Source: Pacificibacter marinus (GTDB lineage Bacteria > Pseudomonadota > Alphaproteobacteria > Rhodobacterales > Rhodobacteraceae). Taken from it: a stretch of 64,000 nucleotides of DNA. The stretch covers positions 1 to 64,000 of the forward strand of contig NZ_JAHKPK010000018.1 of the NCBI RefSeq assembly GCF_018860665.1, read 5' to 3'. The position numbers were made by a program, and so were the translations under genes. Under the pieces are notes generated by a model. That model saw nothing but the letters and a program-made list of their open reading frames with translations. It did no database searches and was not told the origin of the DNA. Every line of letters begins with the position of its first letter. The first letter of the stretch is position 1. Below are positions 7,711-18,600 of this stretch, one piece after another.

Positions 7711-9774
7711 TTATCGCCGCCGACGTCTGCCTGTGCCGCGACCACCTTCGCCGCCGCCCGCATTGAACGATACCTCTGGTAAAGATACCAAAGCGCGCAG
7801 ACCCGTAAATGGCGCAGTCGCATGAGGGATGGCATTGGCCTCGACAAAGTGTTCTTGGAACCGCGGCTCGATTGCGGTTTCGACTTTGGTGATTTGATGC
7901 ACCAAGGCCTCGACTTCGCGCCGTGCGGCGACGTTCAACAGAGCGATTTGCGCGCCTGTGCCTGCGGCGTTGCCAGCAGAGACGACTTGATCAAGCGCAC
8001 AATCGGGGATCATGCCCAACACCATCGCGTGCTTGGGGGAAATATGCGCCCCAAAAGCGCCGGCCAGCACAACACGATCAACTGTGTCCGTGCCAAATTC
8101 ATCCATAAGCAGGCGCGCACCAGCGTAAAGCGCTGATTTTGCAAGTTGAATGGCGCGGATATCGCCTTGCGTGACCTCAATCACCGGCCCTCCATCGGCA
8201 GAGCCATCCATCAGCAAATAGGCGTGGGTGCGCCCTGTTGGACGACAGCGCTCAGTGCCGGTTTGCGCCGCAGACCCGATCAGACCACCCGCATCCACCA
8301 GCCCAGCCATGCGCATTTCTGCGACGGCCTCGATAATGCCCGACCCACAAATACCCGTGACACCTGTGGTGGCGGTTTGCACGGCGAATTCAGGATCAGT
8401 GGACCACAGATCACAGCCAATAACTTTGAAGCGCGGTTCTTTGGTGGTGGGATCAATCTCGACACGTTCAATCGCACCGGGTGCGGCCCGTTGACCGCTG
8501 GAAATTTGCGCGCCTTCAAAGGCGGGGCCTGTGGGCGATGAACAAGCCAAGACGCGGGTTTTATTGCCTAAAATGATCTCGGCATTGGTGCCGACATCGA
8601 CGATCAATGTCATCGGATCAACGTTTTGTGGGGCCTCTGACAAGGCCACAGCGGCCGCATCAGCCCCGACATGCCCCGCGATCAGCGGCAAAATATAGAT
8701 CTGTGATTGGGGGGCGAAATTCAGACCTATGTCACTGGCTGACAGATCCATAGCAGACGAGGTCGCCAGCGCAAAAGGCGCTTGGCCCAGTGGGATCGGA
8801 TCAAGCCCCAAAAGCAGGTGATGCATCACAGGGTTCATCACAAATACGGTCTCGTAGATATCGGTGACGGCCAAGCCGGCTTCGGTGGTCAGGTCTTGCG
8901 CCAGCGTGTTCATCGCATCACGCACGGCAATGGTCATATCGGTAGACCCACCCTCGTTCATCATTGTATAAGACACGCGCGACATCAGGTCTTCGCCAAA
9001 GCGGATTTGCGGGTTCATCACACCGCCAGAGGCTTTCACTTCTCCGGTCACCAGATTGGTCAAATGCGCCGCAATCGTGGTGGACCCCAGATCAACCGCG
9101 AGGCCATAAAGATTGGGTTCTGCAAATTCAGGCCAAATGCCAACAACTTTCGCAGCCCCAGCGCGGGCAGTATGAACGGCCAAAGTGACGGCGTTTTTAC
9201 CGTCGATCAGCGCTTTTTGCAAAGGGGCTAGCAGGGCAAAGGGCAGGGAGATTTCGTCCAGATCAAACTGGGTTTTCAAAGCCAATTCAGTGCGTTCCCA
9301 ATCGCCCGAGGGATCATGCATATCGGCCTGTGCCACTTCGACATAGTAAAGCCGCGTCGCAGGGTCCATTTCGATATGACGCGTGGTGGCCGCTTTGCGC
9401 ACCACTTGTTTGTGCACTTGGCTTTCAGGCGGCACATCCAAAACGACATCGCCAGTCACGCAGGCCTGACAGCCCAAACGACGACCCGTTTTGAGGCCTC
9501 GCACACGATCATAGCGTTCTTCGACGGCGTTGAATTCGGTCAGCGCATCTTCGCCTGCGGTGATACCATGTTTGGAGTGGTCACCAAACGAGGGCTGCAC
9601 CTGACATTTCGAACAGACGCCACGTCCGCCACACACAGAATCCAAATCCACGCCAAGCTGACGCGCTGCCGCCAAGACGGATGTGCCACTTGGCACGCGG
9701 CCACGTTTTCCGGATGGGGTGAAAATCACCAACGGGTCTTGGGCAGGGCTTGTGTCTTGGGACGCGTCGCTCAT
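7711..9774 (-). CDS. 2Fe-2S ferredoxin-ASKHA corrinoid-activating protein (RACo/RamA-like)
   Basis: A protein of about 687 residues. The N-terminal 2Fe-2S ferredoxin domain has C48, C54, C57 and C102 as likely cluster ligands. The following ASKHA-fold ATPase shows the phosphate loops AVDLGSTTIAAH and IVDVGTNAEIIL and the adenosine motif LAGAFGAHI. Proteins of this type (DUF4445, RACo, RamA) use ATP and a low-potential electron to return oxidised Co(II) corrinoid to Co(I). A MeTHF:corrinoid methyltransferase is encoded two genes upstream, which fits that role. Fitness studies in Phaeobacter and Dinoroseobacter, as I recall, tied a RamA-like protein to a split B12-dependent methionine synthase. 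I use ATG 9774 (MSDASQ), since the longer frame overlaps the upstream gene. The protein ends in a Gly/Arg-rich tail, GEGGRGTGRRRRR. Confidence 0.85.
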   Translation of the reverse strand: MSDASQDTSPAQDPLVIFTPSGKRGRVPSGTSVLAAARQLGVDLDSVCGGRGVCSKCQVQPSFGDHSKHGITAGEDALTEFNAVEERYDRVRGLKTGRRLGCQACVTGDVVLDVPPESQVHKQVVRKAATTRHIEMDPATRLYYVEVAQADMHDPSGDWERTELALKTQFDLDEISLPFALLAPLQKALIDGKNAVTLAVHTARAGAAKVVGIWPEFAEPNLYGLAVDLGSTTIAAHLTNLVTGEVKASGGVMNPQIRFGEDLMSRVSYTMMNEGGSTDMTIAVRDAMNTLAQDLTTEAGLAVTDIYETVFVMNPVMHHLLLGLDPIPLGQAPFALATSSAMDLSASDIGLNFAPQSQIYILPLIAGHVGADAAAVALSEAPQNVDPMTLIVDVGTNAEIILGNKTRVLACSSPTGPAFEGAQISSGQRAAPGAIERVEIDPTTKEPRFKVIGCDLWSTDPEFAVQTATTGVTGICGSGIIEAVAEMRMAGLVDAGGLIGSAAQTGTERCRPTGRTHAYLLMDGSADGGPVIEVTQGDIRAIQLAKSALYAGARLLMDEFGTDTVDRVVLAGAFGAHISPKHAMVLGMIPDCALDQVVSAGNAAGTGAQIALLNVAARREVEALVHQITKVETAIEPRFQEHFVEANAIPHATAPFTGLRALVSLPEVSFNAGGGEGGRGTGRRRRR

Positions 9775-9793
9775 TTGGGTCTCTTTTCGGAGG

Positions 9794-10360
9794 TTATTTA
9801 AAATCAGTCGGGTCGAGGTCGCGCCACTCGCCATTTTTCAGGCCCGCAATGGTCCAGGGGCCGATGGCAACACGGATCAGACGCAGGGTCGGAAAGCCAA
9901 CATGGGCGGTCATGCGGCGCACTTGGCGGTTTTTGCCTTCTGAAATCGTCAATTCAAGCCAACTGTCTGGCACAGATTTTCGGTAGCGCACAGGCGGGGT
10001 GCGCTCCCATAGCATCTTTGGTTCCGCCACCCGCCGCGCTTTGGCGGGACGGGTCAAACCGTCTTTCAACTCAACTCCGCGGCGCAGATGATCGATGGCC
10101 TCATCCGAGATTTCGCCCTCGACTTGTGCCAAATAGGTTTTGGCCATTTTGTTTTTCGGGTTCGAAATTTTCGCCTGAAGCTGTCCGTCATCAGTGAGCA
10201 GCAAAAGCCCTTCAGAGTCGCGATCAAGCCGCCCTGCGGGATAAACCGCGGGCACTTTGACGAAATCAGATAGGGTGGCGCGCTTGGTGCCCTCGGTGCC
10301 TTTGTCGGTGAACTGCGAGAGCACATCGAAAGGTTTGTTCAGTGCGATCAAGCGCGCCAT
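9794..10360 (-). CDS. rluE: 23S rRNA pseudouridine synthase, RluE type
   Basis: A 188-residue member of the RsuA/RluB/E/F family without an S4 domain. It shows the N-terminal LIALNKPFDVLSQF, the catalytic-aspartate motif GRLDRDSEGLLLLTDDG and the C-terminal NRQVRRMTAHVG. RluE converts U2457 (E. coli numbering) in 23S rRNA to pseudouridine. It lies 21 bp after the methyltransferase gene and 19 bp before the corrinoid activator, so it is co-transcribed with them although functionally unrelated. Assignment to RluE rather than RluB/F rests on length and lack of the S4 domain. Confidence 0.85.
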   Translation of the reverse strand: MARLIALNKPFDVLSQFTDKGTEGTKRATLSDFVKVPAVYPAGRLDRDSEGLLLLTDDGQLQAKISNPKNKMAKTYLAQVEGEISDEAIDHLRRGVELKDGLTRPAKARRVAEPKMLWERTPPVRYRKSVPDSWLELTISEGKNRQVRRMTAHVGFPTLRLIRVAIGPWTIAGLKNGEWRDLDPTDFK

Positions 10361-10381
10361 ATCAATATCCTTTTAGGTCAA

Positions 10382-11371
10382 TTAACGGCGACGTCGTCCG
10401 CCACCGCGACGTCCACCGCCAGAGCCGCCACCCGTTGCGGCGTCTTTGGCGGCATCAGCAAAGGACGCACCGGCTGCCACAGCATCCATGATGCGGCTAA
10501 AGCCGATCCATTGACTGCCATCAGGGTCGTGGTTCATCAACAAATTGGCCGCGCGGATGGCTTCCATTTCTTGCAAACGCACAGGGTTCATGATCGCAGA
10601 TGTCATGCCTGCGCCGATGGCCATTGGCAAAAACGCTGCGTTGATACCGTGACGTTGTGGCAAGCCAAAGGACACATTGGACGCGCCACAAGTGGTGTTG
10701 ACGCCTAATTCTTCGCGCAAGCGGCGTACCAAAGTGAAAACTTGCTGACCAGCCGTGCGCATCGCGCCGATGGGCATCACCAGTGGATCAACCACAATGT
10801 CATGGGCCGGAATGCCAAAGTCAGCGGCACGCTCGACAATCTTTTTGGCCACAGCAAAACGCACATCGGGGTCTTCGGAAATGCCAGTGTCGTCGTTTGA
10901 AATCGCCACAACTGGCACGTTGTATTTTTTCACCAAAGGCAAAACCAGCTCAAGGCGTTCTTCTTCACCGGTGACAGAGTTCAAAAGCGGACGGCCTTCT
11001 GAGGCCTCAAGCCCCGCTTCCAAAGCCGCCGGCACTGAGCTGTCGATGCACAAAGGCACATCCACAACCGCCTGAACCCGCGCAATCAATTCGCGCATCA
11101 AGGGCGGCTCAACAAAGTTGTTGTCCGCATAACGGGGATCTTCGGCCATTTTGTTGGAAAACACAGCGCCTGAGTTGATGTCCAAAATGTTCGCGCCACA
11201 CAAAACCTGTTCCAGCGCGTCACGTTCCACAGTGGAAAAATCGCCAACCTCTAATTCAGCGGCCAGTTTTTTGCGCCCCGTTGGGTTGATACGTTCACCG
11301 ATCACGCAAAACGGCTCGTCAAAGCCGATCACGACGGTTTTTGTTTTGCTCTCAATCACAGTGCGGGTCAT
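10382..11371 (-). CDS. Methyltetrahydrofolate:corrinoid methyltransferase (pterin-binding TIM barrel)
   Basis: A 329-residue DHPS-like pterin-binding enzyme. Visible family features are GERINPTGRKKLAAEL at the N-terminus, LDINSGAV, LCIDSS, LNSVTGEEERL and CGASNVSFGLP. It corresponds to the folate module of MetH but stands alone, so the methyl group is presumably passed to a separate corrinoid protein encoded elsewhere. With the corrinoid activator two genes downstream this suggests a split B12-dependent methionine synthase or a related methyl-transfer system. An unusual C-terminal extension (GGGSGGGRRGGGRRRR) follows the barrel and resembles the tail of that activator. The gene heads toward rluE with a 21-bp gap. 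Confidence 0.88.
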   Translation of the reverse strand: MTRTVIESKTKTVVIGFDEPFCVIGERINPTGRKKLAAELEVGDFSTVERDALEQVLCGANILDINSGAVFSNKMAEDPRYADNNFVEPPLMRELIARVQAVVDVPLCIDSSVPAALEAGLEASEGRPLLNSVTGEEERLELVLPLVKKYNVPVVAISNDDTGISEDPDVRFAVAKKIVERAADFGIPAHDIVVDPLVMPIGAMRTAGQQVFTLVRRLREELGVNTTCGASNVSFGLPQRHGINAAFLPMAIGAGMTSAIMNPVRLQEMEAIRAANLLMNHDPDGSQWIGFSRIMDAVAAGASFADAAKDAATGGGSGGGRRGGGRRRR

Positions 11372-11432
11372 GTGGGTCGTCCTTTTAGGGGGCTGCTGGC
11401 CTCAGGTCTGGGCCAAATCTATTTACAGGCGA

Positions 11433-11738
11433 TTACGCAGTTGGCGCAACGCCGTCATTGTCTATGAGGGTTTTCAGCGCCTCTTTGTCAAAGATTGTAT
11501 CAAGCTCGGCGGCTTTGGCATCCGCAGCGGCTTGCAGATCGCCCTCGACGGTTCCGCCAGATACATCTCGCCATTCGGCCATATATGCATCGCCATCCGT
11601 GGCACCGATACGCATGGCAACACGGTCTATGGCTTGTTCGAACCGTTCAGGCAAAACTGCGCGGGCGGCTTTGCGGCCACGGCCCACACGGACCTGTGCG
11701 GGGATGTCGCGCCAATAGATAATTGTAAGCTCAGACAT
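11433..11738 (-). CDS. 'Virulence factor' family small protein
   Basis: A 101-residue soluble protein beginning MSELTIIYWRDIPAQV, with GRGRKAARAVLPERFEQAID and YMAEWRD motifs. It matches the small family annotated as 'virulence factor' (PF13769), whose function is unknown. As I recall, these genes commonly sit beside MeTHF:corrinoid methyltransferase and methylenetetrahydrofolate reductase genes in Rhodobacterales and Rhizobiales, so a role in one-carbon/corrinoid metabolism is more likely than in virulence. ATG 11738 has a GAGG sequence 6 bases upstream and is preferred over the upstream in-frame start at 11750. First gene of the four-gene operon. Confidence 0.72.
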   Translation of the reverse strand: MSELTIIYWRDIPAQVRVGRGRKAARAVLPERFEQAIDRVAMRIGATDGDAYMAEWRDVSGGTVEGDLQAAADAKAAELDTIFDKEALKTLIDNDGVAPTA

Positions 11739-11973
11739 AGGGGGCCTCAAACATAGGATTACGTTGGCGCCAAGGCTTAAAGAAAAGGGCGGGGTTGCGC
11801 CAGACCTGTGAAGGCTTGTCTGGCTGGAAAAATTCTCAAGAAGGTTATGAGTGAAAGCGGGGTCAATCAGAGCAGATCACGAAAAAGGTGAAGACTTGAA
11901 CGGTTTACTAGGCTTGCAGCGCGCCCGATTTTGCGCGTAAGATCAAATCAACTCAGAATGGAGGGCGTGTGAT

Positions 11974-13086
11974 ATGACGCCCAAGCGTCCCAATGGTGCG
12001 GGCGTGTTCCCCAAAGCGGTCGAGCCTCTCGCACCTGCAATAGTCGACCCGGCGCAGCTCTATGCCGCGCTGGATCTTGGCACAAATTCGTGCCGCATGT
12101 TGATTGCCCAACCCAAAGGCAGTCAGTTTCATGTGGTGGACAGTTTTTCGAAATCTGTCCAGCTTGGCGCTGGATTGGAACAGACAGGGCGTTTGTCACG
12201 GTCTTCCATTTCACGCACCTTGCAAGCCTTGAAGGTCTGCAAGAAAAAGCTTGAAAAACATGACGTTAAGCGGATGCGCCTTGTGGCCACAGAAGCCTGC
12301 CGTCGTGCTCGAAATTCTCGCGACTTTTTGCGCGCTGTGCGCCGCGAAGTTGGGATAGATCTGGAAATTATCAAACCTGAAGAAGAAGCGCGCCTTGCGG
12401 TGATTTCATGCGCGCCTTTGGTGTCGACCAAGACGGATCAACTTTTGGTCGTGGATATTGGTGGCGGCTCGACCGAATTGGTTTGGATTGATCTCTCCTC
12501 TGTGCCGCGTATCGAGCGCCCGCGCGCGATCATGCGTTTACACCGTGGATTTCAGAATGCGGACAGCCCTTTCCCACACGCCAAGGTCGTCGATTGGATT
12601 TCTGTGCCATTGGGCGTGGCGACGCTGAAAGATCAGTTCCGTGATGTCGAAGACGATTCCGCGCGTTTCGCGTTGATGTCATGGCTGTTTGAGGAAAAAC
12701 TGGCCAATTTTGCGCCCTATGCCAATGACGCCTGCCGCGAGGGATTTCAGATCATCGGGACTTCTGGGACGGTCACCACCGTTGCTGCCTCACATTTAGG
12801 CTTGCGGCGTTATGATCGCAATAAGGTCGATGGCCTGCGTATGACGTCAGAACAGATCGATCGCGTGATCCGTGATTATCTTGATCTTGGACCAGAAGGG
12901 CGCCGCCGTGACCCGCGTATTGGGCGAGATCGGCAAGAGTTGATCATGTCAGGCTCTGCTATCTTGCAGGCGCTGTTGCGGATTTGGCCGACAGATCGTT
13001 TGTCTGTCGCGGATCGTGGGCTGCGCGAAGGATTGCTTTATGCGCAAATGAGCATGGATGGCGTTTTGGAAGAAACAGTTCCATAG
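11974..13086 (+). CDS. ppx: Exopolyphosphatase / pppGpp phosphohydrolase (Ppx/GppA)
   Basis: A 370-residue ASKHA-fold phosphatase. The phosphate-1 motif ALDLGTNSCRML, the catalytic region around EEEARLAV, the phosphate-2 motif VDIGGGSTELVW and GTSGTVTTVAA are visible. Family enzymes hydrolyse polyphosphate from its end and/or convert pppGpp to ppGpp; which activity dominates cannot be read from the sequence. ATG 11974 follows a GGAGGG box 10 bases upstream. The gene stands alone and ends at a hairpin terminator shared with the convergent lipoprotein gene. Confidence 0.88.
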   Translation: MTPKRPNGAGVFPKAVEPLAPAIVDPAQLYAALDLGTNSCRMLIAQPKGSQFHVVDSFSKSVQLGAGLEQTGRLSRSSISRTLQALKVCKKKLEKHDVKRMRLVATEACRRARNSRDFLRAVRREVGIDLEIIKPEEEARLAVISCAPLVSTKTDQLLVVDIGGGSTELVWIDLSSVPRIERPRAIMRLHRGFQNADSPFPHAKVVDWISVPLGVATLKDQFRDVEDDSARFALMSWLFEEKLANFAPYANDACREGFQIIGTSGTVTTVAASHLGLRRYDRNKVDGLRMTSEQIDRVIRDYLDLGPEGRRRDPRIGRDRQELIMSGSAILQALLRIWPTDRLSVADRGLREGLLYAQMSMDGVLEETVP

Positions 13087-13112
13087 TCTGATTTTCTCTG
13101 AATGTATCACAT

Positions 13113-13140
13113 AAAAAACGCCCCGTAAGTGGAGCGTTTT
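13113..13140. terminator. Bidirectional intrinsic terminator
   Basis: AAAACGC and GCGTTTT form the main arms with extra C-C/G-G pairs toward the loop, flanked by A and T tracts on both sides. It lies between the convergent ppx and SYLF-domain genes and suits both. Confidence 0.75.
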
Positions 13141-13162
13141 AAAGTAAAATATAGAAATAATC

Positions 13163-13756
13163 CTATGGAATGATGCGCGTGTATTTGGTGCCTTCCACTG
13201 TGGCACCTGCAATCAGTCCGGCTTGACCGAAGACCACAGCAATCACAGGAGACAGCGAGGTCGTTGTCTCTGCCGACAGGTTTTCACCACGATTGTTCAG
13301 CGCATATTCGATGTCTGCTCCCGCAGCCCAACCCGGTGATCCGCGGAAGGTTTGCAAGGCATCATTGGTCATGAAAAACAGCACATGCGCATATTGCTGA
13401 GCGCCGATTTGCAGGCCGATTGAGGCTTGTGTGGATGAATAATAATCAACTGTCACGTCATTGACGCGCAAAACACCGCGCCCGTAAGACCCACCAAGGC
13501 CAAAGCCCGCTTCAGTGACCAGCGGCATCACCAGCATGCCAACAGATTTATCACGCAAATCACTGGTATTGGGGTAGGTGCTGTAAAGATATTGCAAGGA
13601 CGCATCTGCACGCGCGTCAATACGGGGCCCGCCATTCCCACTCAGCCCATTGTTACAAGCGGTTAGAAGGCTTGTTGCGCCTAAGCCGATCATAAATGTG
13701 CGGCGGTTGGCCTTTGATGGTGTTGATGTATCTGTCTGCGCCAATGGTTTGATCAT
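13163..13756 (-). CDS. SYLF/YSC84-domain lipoprotein
   Basis: A 197-residue protein whose N-terminus combines a twin-arginine-like motif (NRRTFMIGLG) with a lipobox (LLTAC), so it is probably an exported lipoprotein. The mature part carries the SYLF/YSC84 pattern: a region beginning SVGMLVMP, a GFGLGGSYGRG glycine-rich segment and a C-terminal beta-rich part. SYLF domains bind phosphoinositides or other lipids in eukaryotes; the bacterial role is not established. ATG 13756 is used; the upstream extension has no signal-like character. Single-gene unit, convergent with ppx. Confidence 0.78.
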   Translation of the reverse strand: MIKPLAQTDTSTPSKANRRTFMIGLGATSLLTACNNGLSGNGGPRIDARADASLQYLYSTYPNTSDLRDKSVGMLVMPLVTEAGFGLGGSYGRGVLRVNDVTVDYYSSTQASIGLQIGAQQYAHVLFFMTNDALQTFRGSPGWAAGADIEYALNNRGENLSAETTTSLSPVIAVVFGQAGLIAGATVEGTKYTRIIP

Positions 13757-13937
13757 GGAGCTGCCCTTTATAATTTTAATGTCTTGGAGACACCATATCC
13801 TCATGAATAAGGCTCTTTGGCCTCTTTGCTTGTAGATTACAGTGACTACACGTGCCTTGTCATCGCCCAATCGTCATTTGGGTGATATTCGGCAGATATT
13901 CCCCTGTTTTCAGAGCGGTTTGCCCTAAGATAAGAGT

Positions 13938-14993
<1,056 letters not shown>

Positions 14994-15087
14994 TTACCTC
15001 TCATCAAGGGTAGGAATCGCCGCAACCGCAGCATAAAGTCGCCCAAGCTGCCATAAATACGCTTAACGATCAGAAAGAATTACCACT

Positions 15088-15615
15088 TTGAACCTCTATC
15101 AAACCATTTTTGAAGTGATCGATATGCGGTCCTTTTCGAACCTGTGGTACTGGATCGCTTTGGCGGTTCTATGGTCCACCGCCTCTCATTACGTGTTGGG
15201 AGTACCTTTCGACCTTGCGCAACGCGCTGCGAAAGACGGTGATGAGAAAATGCAGGACATAGAAGTTTTGGTGCGTATCAACGTGGGGCGCATTTTGAAT
15301 ATCGCCGAAGTCTCGGGTTTATTTATCGTCGGTTTTGCCACTGCATCTTTAACCATATTATTTGCCTTAGGGCTTTTCTACGACGTTGAGTTTGCACAGG
15401 CGATTTTTTTGATGGCCTTGCCCATGAGCCTCGTCGGACTGATGAGCATCAACACCGCTCGGAAAATCAGAGCTGAGCAGCCCATGGGTAAAGCGCTATT
15501 TTCAGTTCTGCGACGCCATAGGTTTTTTACACAACTGATTGGTATGGTTTCTATTTTCATCACGGCGATGTGGGGTATGTACCAAAATCTCGTGACAGGC
15601 CCTTTGGGCGGATAA
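15088..15615 (+). CDS. Small membrane protein upstream of mfd
   Basis: A 175-residue protein with about four hydrophobic segments: WYWIALAVLWSTASHYVLG near residue 20, ISGL-like helices around 73-95 and 100-120, and one near 150-170. A polar loop (QRAAKDGDEKMQDIEVLVRI) follows the first helix. I recall homologues in Rhodobacterales sitting in front of mfd and sometimes labelled 'component of SufBCD complex', a name nothing in the sequence supports. The start is TTG 15088, or ATG 15124, which would shorten it by 12 residues. It ends 16 bp before mfd and is probably co-transcribed. Confidence 0.65.
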   Translation: MNLYQTIFEVIDMRSFSNLWYWIALAVLWSTASHYVLGVPFDLAQRAAKDGDEKMQDIEVLVRINVGRILNIAEVSGLFIVGFATASLTILFALGLFYDVEFAQAIFLMALPMSLVGLMSINTARKIRAEQPMGKALFSVLRRHRFFTQLIGMVSIFITAMWGMYQNLVTGPLGG

Positions 15616-15631
15616 CACGCGGAAAGCACTC

Positions 15632-18600
15632 ATGAGCAACAGCACCCATATTCAAGTTGGCGGCGCGCCTGAAGGTTTTGACGCCTATCTTCTGGCCCGT
15701 GAAGTTGCCAAATCTGATGGCCCGGTCATCCATATCGCGCGCGATGACAAACGTCTTGCGGCGATGCGCATGGCCTTGCGGTTTTTCGCACCTGATATGC
15801 CGGTTCTGGATTTTCCTGCTTGGGATTGCTTGCCATTTGATCGCATGTCTCCCAATTCTGACATCTCGGCGCATCGGATGGCAACCTTGGCCGCTCTTGC
15901 GCATGGTGCCGCCCCCAAACGATTTATATTGCTGACAACTTTGGCGGCCGCAACCCAGCGGGTACCGGCGCGCGCCACCTTGGCAGAAGCGGCGTTTACA
16001 GCGCGTGTTGGCGAACGGATCAACGAGGCCAATCTGCGGGCGTTTTTGGTGCGTATGGGCTTTACGCAAGCGCCGACGGTGGTGGAGCCAGGCGATTATG
16101 CAATCCGTGGCGGTATCATCGATGTGTTTGCGCCGGGGCAAGATTTGCCAGTCCGGCTCGATTTCTTTGGTGACGAACTTGACGGTTTACGCCGGTTTGA
16201 TCCAAGCAATCAGCGCACAACGACAAGTCTGAAAGAAATCACCTTTACGCCTGTATCTGAAGTGATTTTGGATGAAGCCTCGATCACACGCTTTCGTCAG
16301 AATTACCGTATTGAATTTGGCGCCGCTGGATCGGATGATCCTGTGTATGAAGCGGTTTCTGCCGGCAAAAAACATGCAGGGCTAGAGCATTGGTTGCCAT
16401 ACTTTCACGCGCAGCTTGAGACCCTATTGGATTACGTGCCCAACGCGACAATTTCTCTTGATGATCAATCGACTGCCGCACGTCTTTCACGTTGGGAAGG
16501 CATTCAGGATCAGTATGAAAACCGTGCAGAAGCGCTGAAAGCCAAAGGCCGTATGGACAGTGTGTACAAACCCTGTCCGCCTGAACTTTTGTATCTCAAT
16601 GATGCTGCTTGGGAGGCCGAGATACAAGGCCGCCGCGTGCTCTCTTTCCATGCATTGCCGCAACCAACCGGATTGGGAGTCATAGATGCTGGCGGCTTTA
16701 TCGGGCGAAGTTTTTCGCCCGAAAGGCAGCTTGATAATGTGAACCTTTTCGATAGCTTAGCGCAGCATATTAATGTGAAACGCAAAGAGGGGCAGGTGAT
16801 AATTGCGTCTTGGTCAGAGGGCGCGCGAGATCGCATCTCGACGCTTTTGCAGGATCAAGATCTCAACGGTGCCGTTGAAATTGGCGATTGGCGCGATGTG
16901 CCTGAGGGAGTCGGTGGTGTCTATTTGGCCATTTGGCCATTGGACGAAGGGTTCGAGGCCAAAGTCGACGCAGGGCGCATCACGGTTATTTCCGAGCAAG
17001 ACGTGCTTGGTGATCGCCTTATCCGCCGTCCAAATCGTAAAAAGCGTGCTGAAAATTTTCTGACAGAGCATTCAAGCATGTCTGTTGGCGATTTGATCGT
17101 TCATGTTGAACATGGCGTTGGGATTTATAAAGGGCTTGAAGTTGTCTCGGCACTTGGGGCTGCGCATGAATGTTTGTTGCTAGAATATGCAGGCGGGGAC
17201 CGTCTGTATCTTCCCGTTGAAAATATTGAACTTTTAAGCCGTTATGGCCATGACGAAGGCATGTTGGATCGTCTTGGTGGCGGGGCTTGGCAGGCCAAGA
17301 AATCACGCATGAAAGAGCGCATCCGCGAAGTTGCCGAAAAGCTCATTCGTATTGCTGCCGAACGCCATCTGCGCAAAGCGCCGATCATGTTACCGCCTGA
17401 TGAAATGTGGGAAGCCTTTTGTGCGCGTTTCCCCTATACTGAGACAGAAGATCAGCTGCGCGCCATTGAAGATGTGCTTGATGATTTCGAAGCGGGGCGC
17501 CCCATGGATCGCCTGATTTGTGGCGATGTGGGCTTTGGCAAAACCGAAGTTGCGATGCGCGCGGCCTTTATTGCGGCGATGTGCGGCGTTCAGGTGGCTA
17601 TGATTGCGCCGACGACATTGCTAGCGCGCCAGCATTATAGGTCCTTTGCCGAACGGTTCCGTGGTTTTCCGATCAACGTACGCCCCATGTCGCGCTTTGT
17701 ATCGGCAAAAGACATGGCACAGACGCGGGCGGGCATTGCCTCGGGTGAGGTTGATATCGTTGTTGGCACCCATGCGATTTTGGCCAAGAATGTGAAATTC
17801 CACAATATTGGTTTGACGATTGTCGACGAAGAGCAACGCTTTGGTGTCACGCATAAAGAACGCCTCAAATCATTGAAAACAAACATTCATGTTTTGACTC
17901 TGTCTGCGACGCCGATCCCGCGCACTTTGCAAATGTCGCTCACTGGTGTACGCGATTTGTCGATCATTGGCACGCCGCCAGTCGATCGTTTGTCGATCCG
18001 CACTTATGTGTCTGAATTTGACACGGTGACGCTGCGCGAAGCCTTGCTGCGTGAACATTATCGCGGGGGGCAGTCGTTCTTTGTGGTGCCGCGCATCAAA
18101 GATATCCCCGAAATTGAGGAGTTTTTGCGTCGCGAAGTGCCAGAAGTCAGCTTTGTTATTGGCCATGGCCAATTGGCGGCGGGCGAGCTCGATGATCGGA
18201 TGAATGCCTTTTACGATGGCAAATATGATGTGCTGTTGGCGACGACCATTGTGGAAAGTGGCATTGATATTCCGACCGCCAACACGATGATTATTCACCG
18301 CGCCGACATGTTTGGCTTGGCGCAGCTCTATCAAATTCGTGGTCGTGTTGGTCGTGCGAAAACCCGCGCCTATGCCTATTTGACCACCAAACCTCGCGCG
18401 CCTTTGACGGCTACGGCGGAAAAACGTCTGCGGGTTTTGGGCAGTTTGGATACATTGGGCGCTGGATTTACTCTGGCCTCTCAAGATCTTGATATCCGCG
18501 GCGCGGGCAATTTGGTCGGCGAAGAGCAGTCTGGCCAAGTGAAAGAGGTCGGGTTTGAGCTGTATCAAAACCTGCTGGAAGAGGCGATTGCCAAGATCAA

